Position numbers and translations under genes: made by a program. 64,000 nucleotides of DNA from Diprion similis (taxonomy: Eukaryota > Arthropoda > Insecta > Hymenoptera > Diprionidae). The stretch spans positions 7,984,501-8,048,500 of the forward strand of contig NC_060107.1 in the NCBI RefSeq assembly GCF_021155765.1. The letters run 5' to 3'. The first letter of the stretch is position 1; each line of letters starts with the position of its first letter. Of this stretch, positions 1 through 13,600 are shown in pieces. The notes under the pieces were generated by a model. It ran no database searches. It worked only from the letters and a program-made list of their open reading frames with translations, and had not been told where the DNA came from.

Positions 1-2224
1 AGGAAACTGTTCAACAACTATGTATACAAACACGCGTCTTAACAGGAACGAGGAACCATGGGGGTAACATGATTACATCTTGTGTCTAAAATTTGTAATG
101 AAAATAAACGGTAATTAGTACACCACAGATATTTTTACCCCCCTGTGATGTGGCATAAAATGCGGAAAATCCAGATTTTTCCGTTCGCTTCGTTCCTTCA
201 TTTTTGCAAAAAAAAAATCGAATCAATGGTCGGCAGTAATATGGAGACGCAGAAGTTTTATCCCCGCTGCTGAAAGAACGTGACGGGCTGGCTTTTAGTG
301 CATATCCCAAAGTGCAGCGATTGGAAAAAACGAAAACCTGAAGGTCAGTCCAGAGCCAGAAAGATTATCCTTAGATTACAATGGGGAGAACCTTAGGGGC
401 CGTCCATAAACCACGTTACCAGTTTTTAGTTTTTTTTTATCTCATCACCGTTACCTACAGTAGGGTTTTGCTTGACCCACCCGTCCAACTGGTTACGTAC
501 TTTACGAATGACCTCTTAGGAGTTTTAACACTTCGTCTTTAGCTGCGGAATGAGGCAATTCATCCCTAAACCTGCGGGGGAGGAAAGAAATTCCGGTAAA
601 AGATCAAAGATAAGATCGAGAAAAAAATGGGGGTCGTAACTTTCCGCATTCAGTGATCTAACCAGCATCGAAGGAGTGAATGGAAAGTCTCCGCTTCATG
701 CAGTGGTTATTAACCGAAGAAAATGGCGCAGAGTACATTTATATACCAGCATCGTGTGAAAAAGAAACGCGGATTTGGAGTAATAAGAGAGTTTTATAAT
801 GAGACAGAAAGAAGCGCGTGATGCATATTGAAATGTGAGCTTAGGGTGTATAATAAAGAAATGTATGAACCGCACTTAAATGGCAATAAAACTAGTTTAA
901 AATTCCTCGATGAATGGATCGCCCTGAAGAGTTCTACGGTTCTACAGTGATGCAGCTGTGCCCATAAGTCGTCATATTTAAAGAAGCGAGCTTATTAATC
1001 CTCACCTCTCCCACGTACTTCCATAATTATCCTCGGTCCAATTAACATTGTTATTATTAAATGCATCTATCCACGTATCTCGCTATACGCAAAGAGAAAC
1101 CTGCAGCTTGTAAGAGTGAAAGGAACTCCATGAAGCTGTGTGCAAAAACCGGCAACTTTGTTAGTTTAAATCAAATAATTTTTCGCCGTTTGTTCAGCAA
1201 ATGAAAAACCGAAGTAAAGACGGTACAAAATTAATTACGAAAATAACTCAATTAATTTCTCCTCAATCAAACCCCAGCAATTGCATATACCCACCAAGTA
1301 TATGGGAACCATGAATTGATTTTCTACACGCATCCCCTACGATCCCGTAATATGTTAAAAATCAACCCTCTCTCTGTCACCCGCGTGGTTCCCCCCTGGA
1401 TAAAGGAACGCGCAGTGTGAATGTCCTCGTTTCTTTAGAGTCGTATTATGGGGTACAAGGTACACCACATGGTGTATCGGGTTCACGGAACGGTTTTTTA
1501 GACTATGGAGTGAAGGATGGGTTAAAGCGATCAGATGCGGGTAAACACCTGGCCAGATCCTGATCCTGCAGGTATTCCGCGATCGGAAAAAACGTCGAGT
1601 TTCTTCATGCACTGTAGATAAGCGTTAGAGATAAGGTGACTATGATGTTCCACAATCTTTTTGTGCGTGATTCAGAGGACAAGCGTCACTTGGAATTACC
1701 ATGAACAAGACTGCGATTCAATGCCACATCACTCCTGCAGTCTACAAAAAGACGAGTTTTATTCCCGGGTATAAAACGTCAGACGGCAAACTTCCGGGCA
1801 GAAGGATTTCCGCATCTGGTCAACCGGTCAAACGACCCTATTGCAAACTCCAGCTGCAGTGGATCACTCTTTCCAATAAACACCTTGTAAGGCCAAAGTG
1901 CCTTCTTATACCTATAAGGAAAAGACGGGGAATGCATCCTCCGAAGTGCAGATTGCAATGAGATCCAAGAAGAGTCAAGAACAGCATATTCCGACCATTG
2001 ATCCTTGCTGTGGTGAGTAAGTACTAGAGATCGAAGCACAGAATTAATCGACATCAGTGCAAGATAGTATAGTAATGGAAGAAAAAAGAGAATATTGAAT
2101 CACACGAACTTCAGTTGACGAAAACAAATGTTCAGTGTATTCCACTATTTGGCCTGACAGGGCGAAGATTTTATTAATTAGATTGGTCGAGATTTCGGAA
2201 TTGTAAAAGGTCTTTCCACCGGCG
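1..2224. other. Left-flank DNA without recognisable gene
   Basis: I see no credible coding exon, tRNA or mobile-element protein here. The open stretches on both strands are short, have atypical composition and resemble no family I know. The region may be intergenic or part of a long intron of a gene that begins outside the window. Confidence 0.5.
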
Positions 2225-2449
2225 ATGGAGGTTGGAGTCGGAAATCGTAAGAGTTCCGCGAGTCCGGGAGTAACGAAACGTGCGGAAGATGGAAAACCGA
2301 AGTCCTCGTCACCGTTGCCTCCTACCCCCGCATCCTCGACCATAAATTGTCCCGCAAGCAGATCCCAACCGCCCCAAGGTGTCGCCTACGAGGGTGGTAA
2401 GGTGCTCGAACCCCCAAACGCTGGTGTCGTCGGCGGTGATTCTCGAGGG
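2225..2449 (+). CDS. Candidate orphan first coding exon (75 codons), Ser/Pro/Gly-rich
   Basis: An ATG at 2225 opens 75 codons ending at a good donor (CGAGGG followed by GTAAGA, phase 0). The peptide begins MEVGVGNRKSSASPG and is rich in Ser, Pro, Gly and Lys, including an SSSPLPPTPASS run. It looks like a disordered N-terminus, and codon use looks protein-like (mixed, GC-leaning third positions). No domain is recognised. The next plausible + strand exon is at 10616, whose acceptor (TTTCAG followed by CGT ATG) is also phase 0. This exon could therefore be an N-terminal extension of the EFCAB10-like protein, joined by an intron of about 8.2 kb. Alternatively it starts another gene, or it is a chance reading frame. 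Confidence 0.35.
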
Positions 2450-3289
2450 GTAAGATTGACGGTTTATCGGATTTTTCCAAAGTGCAGCAGCGTTTCCTGT
2501 CAACGATAGTCTTGCATTTTGACCGTGTGCTTTACACCCTCTGTTTGAACTGTTAAGGTTCTGTCAGGTATCACCTTTAATCCCGAGTCGTCCAACGTCT
2601 GAATCATTGCAAAAGCATAATGCGCAGACCGCGAGTCATCGAAGAAACGTTTGACATCTGACGCATCACTTGTCTTCATTTTATTAGTGTTATTATATTG
2701 TATAGGTTCTCAAATCCGTTGAACTGACGAGACGTTATCGTCGAACGAGCTGATCAATCACCGATTATGCGACCCTGATTGATCTACTGATTTAATCAAT
2801 TTTTATTAATTATAATGTATATAAATCGGAGATCAGTGATAGGTATGTATGTTATTCGCTCAACGATCTTTAAACTCGGAGTTGACTACTGAGTTATTTA
2901 TGCCTCACCATGATGATGATGATCTGATCATAAAACCAAGATCACGTCACTCACGTTTTTCCATCTCGACCTGAATATGATAATTTTATTGATGAATAAC
3001 GGAGCTCGAGCGAAAATGATACTATTACGGTTTACTTCATATCCGTGAGATTCGTAAAGTGAAATTGCACCTTTGTGCAGATATATTAAAAAGTAAAAAC
3101 TGACGACGGATCAGCGAAAAATTGTTTAACCTCGATCTCTAATTACTCCCTCTAATTCTCTAATTACTCTAATCTCCCTGTCGTGCTCATTTCACTAATT
3201 GTCAAATCGACCTAGTGACTAAAAAGTTCTAATCTCGGTTAAACACATAATATAGGAGAAATTATATTCCTTGTCGAGATACGTATTAC

Positions 3290-3293
<4 letters not shown>

Positions 3294-3337
<44 letters not shown>
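3294..3337. repeat. (AT)n microsatellite
   Basis: An uninterrupted AT dinucleotide run of about 22 units is directly visible. Confidence 0.95.
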
Positions 3338-3341
<4 letters not shown>

Positions 3342-5233
3342 TATACTATATACCAGGGCCTCAGAAATTTATAAGGTAGACATTACGTCTAATTAAAAAC
3401 CTCATGCTTTTTAACTCTGAATTAATTTGACACATATTAAAATCACCGACACGTTGTTAGACCCGTATAAGAGATCTCGGACACAGATAGTTAATTTCTT
3501 CGTCGTAGGTAGACGACATGCACAAATACCTGTATCGTATGATCTTGTACAACGCTTTAACACACACACACACATATACCATGTATAACGGTGTTTGGCG
3601 CCCTGCACCTTACGGGATAGCAATAAAGGGTTCTTAACACACCTATAAGAAAAATCAAGTATATCATACAAACGCACAATAATACACCAGAAGACCACGT
3701 TATGGGCTAGATTGTGTTAGGTTAGGTCTCATGACGCGCATGGCGAATAGCTGTACATAAAAAGAGAAGTAAAATAAAAGAAAAAAGAAAAAAAAGAGTA
3801 GTAACTAGAAAAAGAAAATTCAAAAAAATTTTACATGGATAGCTGTAAGTATACATAGTCGAGTTCGTCACGTGGCCAAGCGTCGCCAAAGAGGGAGGAG
3901 GTGGGGGGGGCTCAGGGAGGCGAAAGGTTCCCCTCTATGTTTATTATTACTGGCGTGTGTGAAACTTTGAGTTTCCCACAGACTCGCCCTACTTCTGATG
4001 ATGCCACCCGGCATACGTACGACGTACGCCGCGCGTACACTGGCCCCATATATTCACCCCAACCCCTACTTTATGCCTTCCAGTGCAGCGTGTGCACTGC
4101 GCGTGGGACCACCCCGACCCCCTGCACCCCCATGCATGCACGTGACCGGCGATACTCGATTCTGCTTGGGCCTTCGTGCAAGTCGAGGCAATTCTCGAAC
4201 CCTCCGATTTTGTTTACAATTTTTTTCTTGTCCATGTGTGCGTGCTAGTGTGTTTTCCGCTTCGAACTCTCTTCCCATGAAATTACCTACCTCGGATACT
4301 TTGGTTAGAATACTTGTTCAGCGACGGTATGATAAATCGATAGTCTAGCTGGATAAGTCTGAAAAATTTGTCAACCTCTTGCAGTGACTTGATAGTCACT
4401 ACGATTTGATAAAAAGATTCTTTCGTTGTGATATTTTCATAATTTTTTTTCTTCCCACGCTAGTTTTCACCATAATAAAATCATCGATCTATAATTATAC
4501 CTCGGAACAATATTACGAAACGCTTCTACGATATGAAATAGATAATTTTCTGCCAACTTGAATAGCGATACCTTCGAATCTGACTAGAGAAAGAAAGATT
4601 GAAAGACGTAAAGCAAGCAAGAGAGAGTCGTGAGAATTTTGTCAAATTATTTACCACCGCGATGTAGAAAGAGAGAGAGATAGACGGTGGTGGGGCAAGT
4701 TGTTTGAGGAGCGTTTACATCATGCATTAACTCCGCCGCGTGGCGAACATAATCGTCGACGATGCAGGGGGAGAAGAAGACACCAGGAGGTGTAGGTATC
4801 AGTATATGTCAGTGTGTGCGCGTGTGTGTGTGTATGAAGTTTCCGGGTTCAACCGCAATTTCCCTCCGGGCTTTCTGTACTTTCTCACTTTTCCCCCATT
4901 TTCCCACAGTGAAGAGACGCGGCCCCGTTAGTCCGTCATCCCCATTCTACCCCCCCCCCCCCCCCCTTCAACTCCGACTCCTTTCCCGCCAATATAATTG
5001 TCGCTGCGCTTCGTTGCGGCTCAAGTGCACGTGACGGTTATCTTAGGTTTTTATCTACTCCTGAACGCAAAGTTCTGATTGTTGAAATCGGTAACGCGAC
5101 TGTATTTCAACGCGACAACTATTCGCGCTGATCATTCGTTACCTGAAGAAACGGGCAATAACCTGAAGACCGACGACTCCGACACGCAACCCGGTGATTC
5201 CGCTGACCCTATACTATTCGAATAAGGTTCGGT

Positions 5234-5463
5234 AAGGTAAGTGTACCAGTTACTGACACGTTTAGACCCAATTATTGACCCTCTCATTTTTGAAAATTAC
5301 AAACGGACGGCACAAATTCTTAATTTCTTGATTTCTAAAACCAATGCTAGACGGTTAGACACTAGAAATTTATTTTTTGGCAATTTTATAAATTAGGATG
5401 AGACAGATGCGACCAAAAAAGGTCAACAATTGGTACAGGGCCAATAACTGTTACTCTTACCTT
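5234..5463. repeat. MITE-like inverted repeat, about 230 bp
   Basis: The ends are inverted copies: the left end reads AAGGTAAGTGTACCAGTTA, and the right end read on the - strand is AAGGTAAGAGTAACAGTTA. Similarity continues inward with imperfect CCAATTNTTGACC-type segments on both arms. There is no coding potential, so this looks like a non-autonomous DNA transposon remnant. No clear target-site duplication was found. Confidence 0.6.
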
Positions 5464-6346
5464 GTATACGTTTTTCTTCAACGAAATCTTCCGATGAGCG
5501 AGTAGAAGCGACGCAGCTCGGTAACGAAGTCAACTCGAGTAGGTACCCATCAACCGAGTTACTATACCGATCAATTTCACGGTTCCCACAGCGGACAGCC
5601 CGCTCCCTGCACCCATAATGCAGGCCATGTCACGGTTGGACGATGATGCCCACGGGGCCTGAGGGCTCCGGAAATTAACTTTTCAATATTATTTTATCAC
5701 CCCGTTTGCCTCGGCCCCGAAGTGAAAGTCCTTATGTTATCTCCTGGACGAATATACCTGTACCTATATACATACGTATTCGAATGAATGAGAAATGCTG
5801 TAGGATTTTTTTTCCCTCAAATTCCGGTACATTAATAGATGGTACATCGGACCTCCGTGATGGGCACGATTATGACAACGACGACGACCATTTCCTGGCT
5901 AACTAACTTGCCCGCGTCCACGAAATGCCAAGGAGCCGAGTTATTCGTCCGGAAAAATAGGCGACGGTAGCTTTTTGGTAAAACTAATAAAGGCCCCCTA
6001 GCCGAAGGTGAGGGCAGCTGCCGAACGGACTCAGGTAGCCCTTGACACGGCCACGCTAATCCTGCCTTATCTCCCGACGCGGTCTTCGTCCGAATGATGC
6101 ACGCCCAACGTCCGGTAGCTCATAGCAGCATGAAGGTGAAACGCGCGGCTACCGCATCCATCCCTGAAACTCAATACGCTCTTGTGACGGATGCTTCGTC
6201 CGGCTCTCGGACGGACAACCGTTAATGATGGAAATCCATCTGCATGTCGCTCAACTTTAACCCCTGACCGCGGGATATAAACGCTACGAGGCGATATCGA
6301 ATTACGAGGACTTTGCGCAACGGCGAAGTTTTATATACCTAAGCAT

Positions 6347-6723
6347 TAGGCTGGCGAAAATAAACCGACTATTTTTTTTTTTTTTTCGAGTCTTGTGAAA
6401 TAAAATGTTAGTTTTTGACGTTTAAAGATTTCACTCCAAAGGACAGCTCAAGAAAAAAAATTTTAAGAGGTCGCTTCAAATTTTTTACAATGTCGAAAAT
6501 CGTCAAAAAATTAAATTAAAAAAATTATATTTTCAGTACTTTGGTTGATTTTTAATTCATGTCGTGGTGTATTGTTATCGATTCTTTCTTACTAAAATGA
6601 AGAAAAAAAATTTATCAAAATTTTAATATGAATATTAAAAGGTTAAAACATGAAAAACTAACATTTTGTCACACGAGACTCATAAAAAAAAAAAAAAACA
6701 GTCGGTTTTTTTGCGCCACCCTA
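6347..6723. repeat. MITE-like element with about 70-bp terminal inverted repeats, TA-flanked
   Basis: The left arm begins TAGGCTGGCGAAAATAAACC. The right arm, read on the - strand, begins TAGGGTGGCGCAAAAAAACC. Both arms continue with CGACT, a T-run of about 15, a GAGTCT word and AAAATGTTAGTTTTT. The outer TA on both sides fits insertion at TA, as in Tc1/mariner-class elements. The interior is AT-rich and has no transposase reading frame, so the element is non-autonomous. Class assignment is inference. Confidence 0.7.
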
Positions 6724-7679
6724 CTAAGCATGAAGTTGAAAAACGAAGGTGGAAAGAGGATTTCGCGTCTAGTAGTTGATAAACTAGCTTATCATCACAT
6801 GATTCGGTTCGAAAGAGAAACCAACTTTACGTAAAGTGACAACTACCAAACTGTGACAACTGCTTGAAGGATTCGTAACTCCATTGACTCGTTCATTCGT
6901 TCATTCATCAAGCTCTCTTATTATACTAGATAAGTATTATTTTTGGCTGACTCAGAGCCAGTTGACTTTGGCTAATCGCTCGCCCATCTGTACCAACAAA
7001 ACCATCGGCTTTACCGCCACGCGGCTAGCAGTGACTACTAAAATGTATATACGCGGGCTTTGAAAAGCGAGGAGAGAAACGAGGAGGTTGCGTGTCCGTA
7101 TGGGTTGTCCGCGGGGCCCGATGTGTATGGGAATCGAATTAACTTAAGAACATTCGTTAGTTAACGGAGCGTGGCGGTCGGCTCGACGACTGAAACTTGT
7201 GTAACTTGCTTCGTTCCCACTCTATTATATCGGTCTAGGGGACGCTTGCGTTCGGCATTAACGCGTTGCGTGATTATATCATCAACGGGGACCCCCTCTA
7301 TTCTTTATCTTCTTGTATTATAGCTGGTGCATTAAATGCCGCCTGCAGATCGGCCAGCGATACCGTCCTGTAAAAACATGCGAGAATACACCCCGAGCAT
7401 TATCGACAATCTTACTCGTTGGAGTGACGATTTGCTATCCGCTACTGAAATGCATCAATTGTCAAAGATAGAGAAGTTTAAACAATGGTTGATACTTTTC
7501 TAAGGTTAATTGTTCGTTAATGAGACCCAAAATGCCCAAAAATTGCCACAAAATGACTCAATATTTGTATTTTTTCGAGATAAACATACACATTTTCTCA
7601 CGTGTTTGACGTATACATTTCAACAAATTGATGTAACCTTACTTCAAACAAATTTTACTATCTATTGGACATTATTTAC

Positions 7680-7870
7680 TTAACCCTTTCAGTCACACAT
7701 TTTTCAACTCAATATTTTGGCCTGAATTTTGTTATTTGGGGGTTTTTGGAGTCGCTGATTACGAATCTGAAGTCAGAATTTGATTGTTTCTAAATCGAAG
7801 ATGGCGGATCCAATAAGACAAACGTACAATCTAAAAAAAACATCAAAATTCAATGATTCCCGCCCAGGAT
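7680..7870. repeat. Probable dispersed repeat remnant (TTAACCCTTTCAGTCACA end)
   Basis: The segment starts TTAACCCTTTCAGTCACA and contains GGGGTTTTTGGAGTCGCTGA and GATGGCGGATCC words. I recall similar wording as common interspersed repeats in arthropod genomes, but cannot verify this here. A matching inverted right end was not found, so it is probably truncated. Confidence 0.4.
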
Positions 7871-9558
7871 TAAATTTGTTCGAATAATATTAAAATTTTC
7901 TTAAAATGTCTTCTGTTTTTTTTTTTCTTCTCGTAATTCCGGTGAAGGTAAACTACATATTATACAGTTGTGCACGCACCGCATGGCACGATACTTGCAA
8001 AAAATCTGGGACAAGTAGATACGTCCGTGACATACAAAGGCGTGAATCTCACTCCAGTTACGATCTAATTGTAACACCGTTATATTGCTAGAAATAGAAG
8101 AAGAAGAAAATGACTGTCAGACCGGTACAAGACTTTTGATAGCATATTTCCGTTTTAGTTTCTGCGGCAACGATCTTTATTATTCATAAAATATTTCCAC
8201 AAAATCGTTCCCTTTCTCTTTTGCATGCGCAACGATTGAGCAATTTTTCAAGAATCAGTGGTCATTTCTCAAAAAAGCTGCACCGAAGTAACCACGTGAT
8301 TAAAAAATTCCACTCGCCGTGTTAAAAAAACGTTTGCGAAAAAGAATTCGGTGTGTTATTATTTCAGCATTGGGGTGTTCGTAACTTTTCCCCATCGCGT
8401 CGGAACGGCGATGCTTTGTTGTGCAACAATATTATACGCATCGGAAGATCGTAAAAAGCAGGAAATTCGAAACTCTGCGTTACTGCCTGGGAGAGATCAG
8501 TGCCCCTCGTCATTTCGGTTGGCCTCGGGCTATCACCACCCTCGCGTCTAAATCTTTCAGGTTCAAATTGCTCCTAACCGTTTTGGAATGTTTCGAAAAT
8601 TGGTCGAATTCATCGAAAACCCTGTAATAAGAACCTTGATTTTTTTTCAACCAACTTCTCTTTTACAAAACGGAAACCTCGTTTCTCGCTTTTTTAGTTA
8701 CAGGGCAGATACACACGATTCTTTGAAAGGTCAAATTCCTCTGTTCCTTTCTTCCTTGAAGATCTCTCGCCGTCGAAACTCGAATTCATCCCGAAAATCA
8801 GCGTTCGCTGTAATTTTTATGACTTTTTTTTTCTCAATTAACACTTTAAATTTTAGTTCTAGTTGATCAGTTCACTTTCTTGTTAATTCTTTTACGTTAT
8901 TTACGGCATTCTTCTAAATCACGAAGTAACCACGAAGCAAAACCTGTAAATATAGCGAACGACGACCACTTACGGAGTTACGACTTGCACGCTTGAAATG
9001 ACAATAAGATACCAGTCATTTCGCAAGCGAAGTTTGTAACAGTTAATCATGATAAATGATGCGTATTGCACGAAGGCTTACCGGTTAGCGGAATGATTTT
9101 TTATACATCTGGGACTATAAATTTTGCGGCCACAAATATCCAATCTACCCAATTGAGAATATTACAGGTTACGTGTACACGATTATAATATACGTACGTG
9201 CACGGATTCTGTTTGCTAAAACTATCTGCATATATATATACATATATATTGGGAATGAAGATTGGATTGGCAGGCGATTAAATAATCATGGTGAAATCGA
9301 GACAAGCATGTATTTATATTGTATGTGGTATGTAGCCTGATTAGCCAATTATACCTCTACCTTCGAATCTTCGAAATTATTGATTAACTGTGAGAAATTG
9401 GAAGAAAAAAAATAACAAAATTAAACACCGAACAGAAATACGATGAAAGAGAGAAGAAGATCTAATAAAAGCAAAATAAATATGACGCTGAGATTAATCC
9501 GACCCTCACCTTTTCAAAATCCTATAACAGTTGTACAATTTCATGTATTTTTACCTAT

Positions 9559-9583
9559 TCTCTCTCTCTCTCTCTCTCTCTCT
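9559..9583. repeat. (TC)n microsatellite
   Basis: A TC dinucleotide run is directly visible, followed by T-rich TC-like sequence. Confidence 0.9.
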
Positions 9584-10618
9584 TTTTCTCTGTCTCTCGT
9601 TCCGTAAACTCGCAAACTCGCACCAACCGCAGACCAGCAATTGGTCGCGAGGTAATAATTATTTATAAATTGTTTTTGCGGTTAGAAAAACAATAATGAA
9701 CAAAAAAAAAAAAAAAAAGTAACAAACGAAACGAGAAAATAAAACTACCACCTGGATATAATAAATTCTCGAAATCCAAAGGTTCTTTTTTCCCCGTTGG
9801 ACGCTGCTTCGTGTCTGTAGGGTTAATTCCCCGATTAAAACCCAAGCTTATAACCTCGCCGCAATAATTCGAATCTGTATGTAGAAATAATCCCGTATGC
9901 ACGTGACAGGCTATCCCAGAGAGTATAAGCCTGAAACTTTAATCTAGCTCTGCAGGCCCCTCTTCTTATACTATGTATATATACCTACTTACGGGTTGTG
10001 TTTATAAGAAACCATTAGCCGTTTGCAATCAATCACCGACGAGCCGTAGCTTATGACATTTACGAAACAGGGCGACCCCGGGGTCGCCAACTGTGCCATG
10101 GGAAAAAAGAAACTGTAAAAAGTAAAGAAAAAGAAAACAAAAAAAAAAAACAAACTCACGAACGAAGAAGAAGTAAAAAAAAATACTTCGGCACTAACGC
10201 GCGCGGCTCTGCAACGAGCTCGACCAGATCTCTCTACCCTAGTCTTACTTTACCGTAATGCCCAACGCGGTCTATAATCAGGCACATACGGAGGATTTTG
10301 GCTGCTACAACTCGATTATGATAAAGCGTACTCGTTTCCTCGACCTTTGGACAAGACCCTGCTAATTTTACCGAGTGAAATTTTTATTCTCAAGGAAATA
10401 ATTGAGGGCGAAGTCTATGGTGTAATTTTTTTTATTTCACAGAAATAAATTGTGTATCTCTAATCTAAGGATAGAGAAATATTTTTTCAAGAAGTTCGTG
10501 TTGTCGAGTCTATGATATTATCGAAACTAAAAACCTGATAGCGAGTTGTTGAAGTTGAACATTTTTATCCCGATTTTTAATAGTTATAATTTTTTGTATT
10601 TAACATTCGTTTCAGCGT

Positions 10619-13600
10619 ATGACCAACGCTCAGATGCAGGCGCAATTTTACTTGAACGAGAAAAAGATATTTGAACTATTCAACTTCCTGATCGGTCACC
10701 TCCTCGTGGATGAACCGACTGACCCGATCGAGTATCTTTACGACTTGCTGGACAAATGCATATTATTCAGAGCCGGACTTGGCGAGCCGCCGCTTCTCTT
10801 CACTGCTCGGTAAATAATAAATAAACAAATTTAGTTTACATGCCGTTATATGATACGGGGTCACGTTGGGTTATTTAATCGGACGTAAATGAAATCGCCG
10901 ATACAGAGATTGGAGAGGTAAGAAGCGATAGTCGTTAGCCTTTCTAAATTCATATTTACCGGCTCTCTATTAAACGACAAAGCATTAATTGAGACCATTT
11001 GGAGCGGTTGTAAATTAACGATTAGAAAATAAAACGAACTACCTTTCACTAAAAAAGTTTCGATAATGATAAAAGTATATTTTTTAATTACTCGTCGTTT
11101 CATAGAAAACTTTCTCAGGAGATCAGCACGTGAATTAGTTGTAATATTATATTATACCTAGAAACACGAGGGAAAAAGTGAAAACAAGAATCGTGAGTGA
11201 AAAAAAGCTCCCGCCAAACGTTCAACAGCAGTACCTAATTTGGCAATTTCATTCGATGTTTCTGGAAACCGAGGTTGCAAAAAAAAATTTTCAACGAACT
11301 CAGCGCCACCGTGCTTTTTATAATTTTAATCAAAGTCCCGACAGTGTCTAGACTCCAGACAGTGATTTTGTGGGTAGGTAAGATCAGGCAACGCACCATG
11401 CAGTCCTGCACGCCAACCCTCTCAAGCTCCTCGTGACAAACGAAATGAAGAAAGATAAATGATATTTCATTAAAAAAAAGGGTATAAGAAGATGAGGTTC
11501 TCCTCGAGGAGAGAATTGCCCAATAATTTAACGCCGCAATGCCGTTGCCGCCGCCACCGCCGTTTCGACTGCACAGTTCAGATTCGTCGACTGTTACTTC
11601 CACCCTCCTGCAGCTAGCGGAGGAAACTTGATTACGTGCCAAAGCGTAATATCCCGAGATATAGACTTTGGAGACCGTATCCCGTACCGCGAGTCGCAGC
11701 GACAGCTATGAACAAAAGTGGATGGATCAGAATTGTCCAATAAACGCTGTGATCGATCCATTGAAAGGAAATAATCTCCAGCCGGCTCCATTAGCAACAA
11801 AGACTTTCCTACACAGGACGAAGAACCAAGGAACGAATTTTCACCGCGACAAAATTCTGTGGACGTATCAGCCGTTTCATTGCATGAAAGGTTGTTCATC
11901 CGTTCAAAGTCATCGCTAGAAGAGGCAGCCTGTAATCAGTCGTCGTCTTGAAGGAGCTACGAATTCTGGGAGGGTCTGAGAGACAGACCCTCTGCCTAGT
12001 AGATATCTATACTTTACTCTTTCACCGCCAACCAATTGTCAGGGTACAACTTGGACTCATCAGAGAAGAAAGAGGAGAAGGATGACTGCTCACTGCTGCA
12101 GCTTTCGAGAATTGCTTTTCCGATTCAGGTATATGTATAGTGTAATTGTCTCGCTCCGAAGTGCAGGCACTTATTCGGAAGACGCTTACGTTCTACTACT
12201 TCTTAATACACGCCAACGTACGTCAAGACTTCCGTGAGTTGGAAGGCTGAAGCATGAAGCAGCTGCGTATGCACGGCATGGTACCACGACTACGGCAGCA
12301 TCGAAATGGACTAAATACGTAATTGTAAAATTGGCCAAATTGGCCGTTTGCGAGGTGTTACGGTAACCGATCACTCGAACTCTCCATGCAACAGTGCAAC
12401 GCACTCTGACTTACTGTACATCGTTAGACCCGATCACTTCAACCGATCAGAATTATGCTAGCTGCGGTAGAAACAATCTATGAATATATATTCTGCACGT
12501 GCTAACTGTGGGACAACAATGAACTCAATAAACTAGGCCAGGCGGTATTCTCTCGGTGTTTTAAAGTCAATTAATATTATCGTTCGTAGTTTACAACCTT
12601 GGCTCTAAAGACCGTGGAGCATTAGTAAGGTACTTTTTACACTGTATTCACAACGTCAACGAGACAGACGCGACAAATTTGAAACGTCTTTTCGTGGAAT
12701 ATCTGGAGCGAGTTGAAGGCAAAGCTTAGTTGTGTATAATAATTTTCCATGAATGAACTCGGGATGGTATCCAAATACTGATCCTCCAGCAGAGAAGCAT
12801 GTGTGACTATAGAGCCAAGCTCCTCTCCTCTCTTCCGTTACAATGAGACCAGGAGTTTTCCACATTGTTTGTCTTTTAGATTCTTTGTTGAAAAATTTCA
12901 TGAGTTTTGTTTCCGCAGACACGTCGAGAGCATGTTCCAGAGTCTGGATCCTGGAGGCTTGGGCAGCATCTCTCTGGATCAGTACAAAGCCGGAATGACC
13001 ACCCTTGGCATTGGCTGCTACGACATGAACCCGAAGACTTGCTCAGCCGGACGAGTTGACAAACAGACTTTCGAAGATGAAGCGTAAGTCAAGTTGCAAA
13101 TTTTGTAATTTTCTTGACTATGACTTCGGGTTTCCAAAGACACCTTTTTCTAATCTTATACTTCCGGATGACAATTTTTTACATAACTTCTGTACCACAA
13201 AATTTCCGTAATCATACGCCTCAGCCCCCCCCCCCCCCCCCCCTTGAGTAAAATGCAAACGAGTTACGTACGAGGGATAAGTAGCGTTTAAAATTCTTCT
13301 CCCTGAAACGTTATAACGCGACGCAGATGTTCGATGGCGGCTGGCGATGTTTACTTCACCGCAAAATGCTAATTTATTAGGTCAGTTCGGTTTGTTAGCG
13401 CCGACAATTCGTTCCCACGGAAACGTGGTACAAAGCTGGGCTGCCTTTACCTACAGCGAAGCCAGACTCAAGATTCTGCACACAACTTAACAGGTTTAAC
13501 GATAGTTATAATTGGATATCTTAGGTATCCACTCGTTTCTTCGATTCTTTTTACTGAAAATTGGTCATTAATTTTACAATACAATTGCAGGATCGCCGAG

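Larger units (their letters stand above)
2450..10615. other. Repeat-bearing non-coding stretch (intron or intergenic)
   Basis: No convincing exon is seen over about 8 kb. The stretch holds an (AT)n run, a poly-C run at 4950-4966, two inverted-repeat elements (5234-5463 and 6347-6723), a probable dispersed repeat (7680-7870) and a (TC)n run. If the exon at 2225 belongs to the EFCAB10-like gene, this is its first intron. Otherwise it is intergenic DNA plus a 5' UTR intron. Confidence 0.5.

Noticed and set aside
3716..3726. TTAGGTTAGG as telomere-like repeat
   Set aside because: Only two units; such words are common in insect euchromatin.
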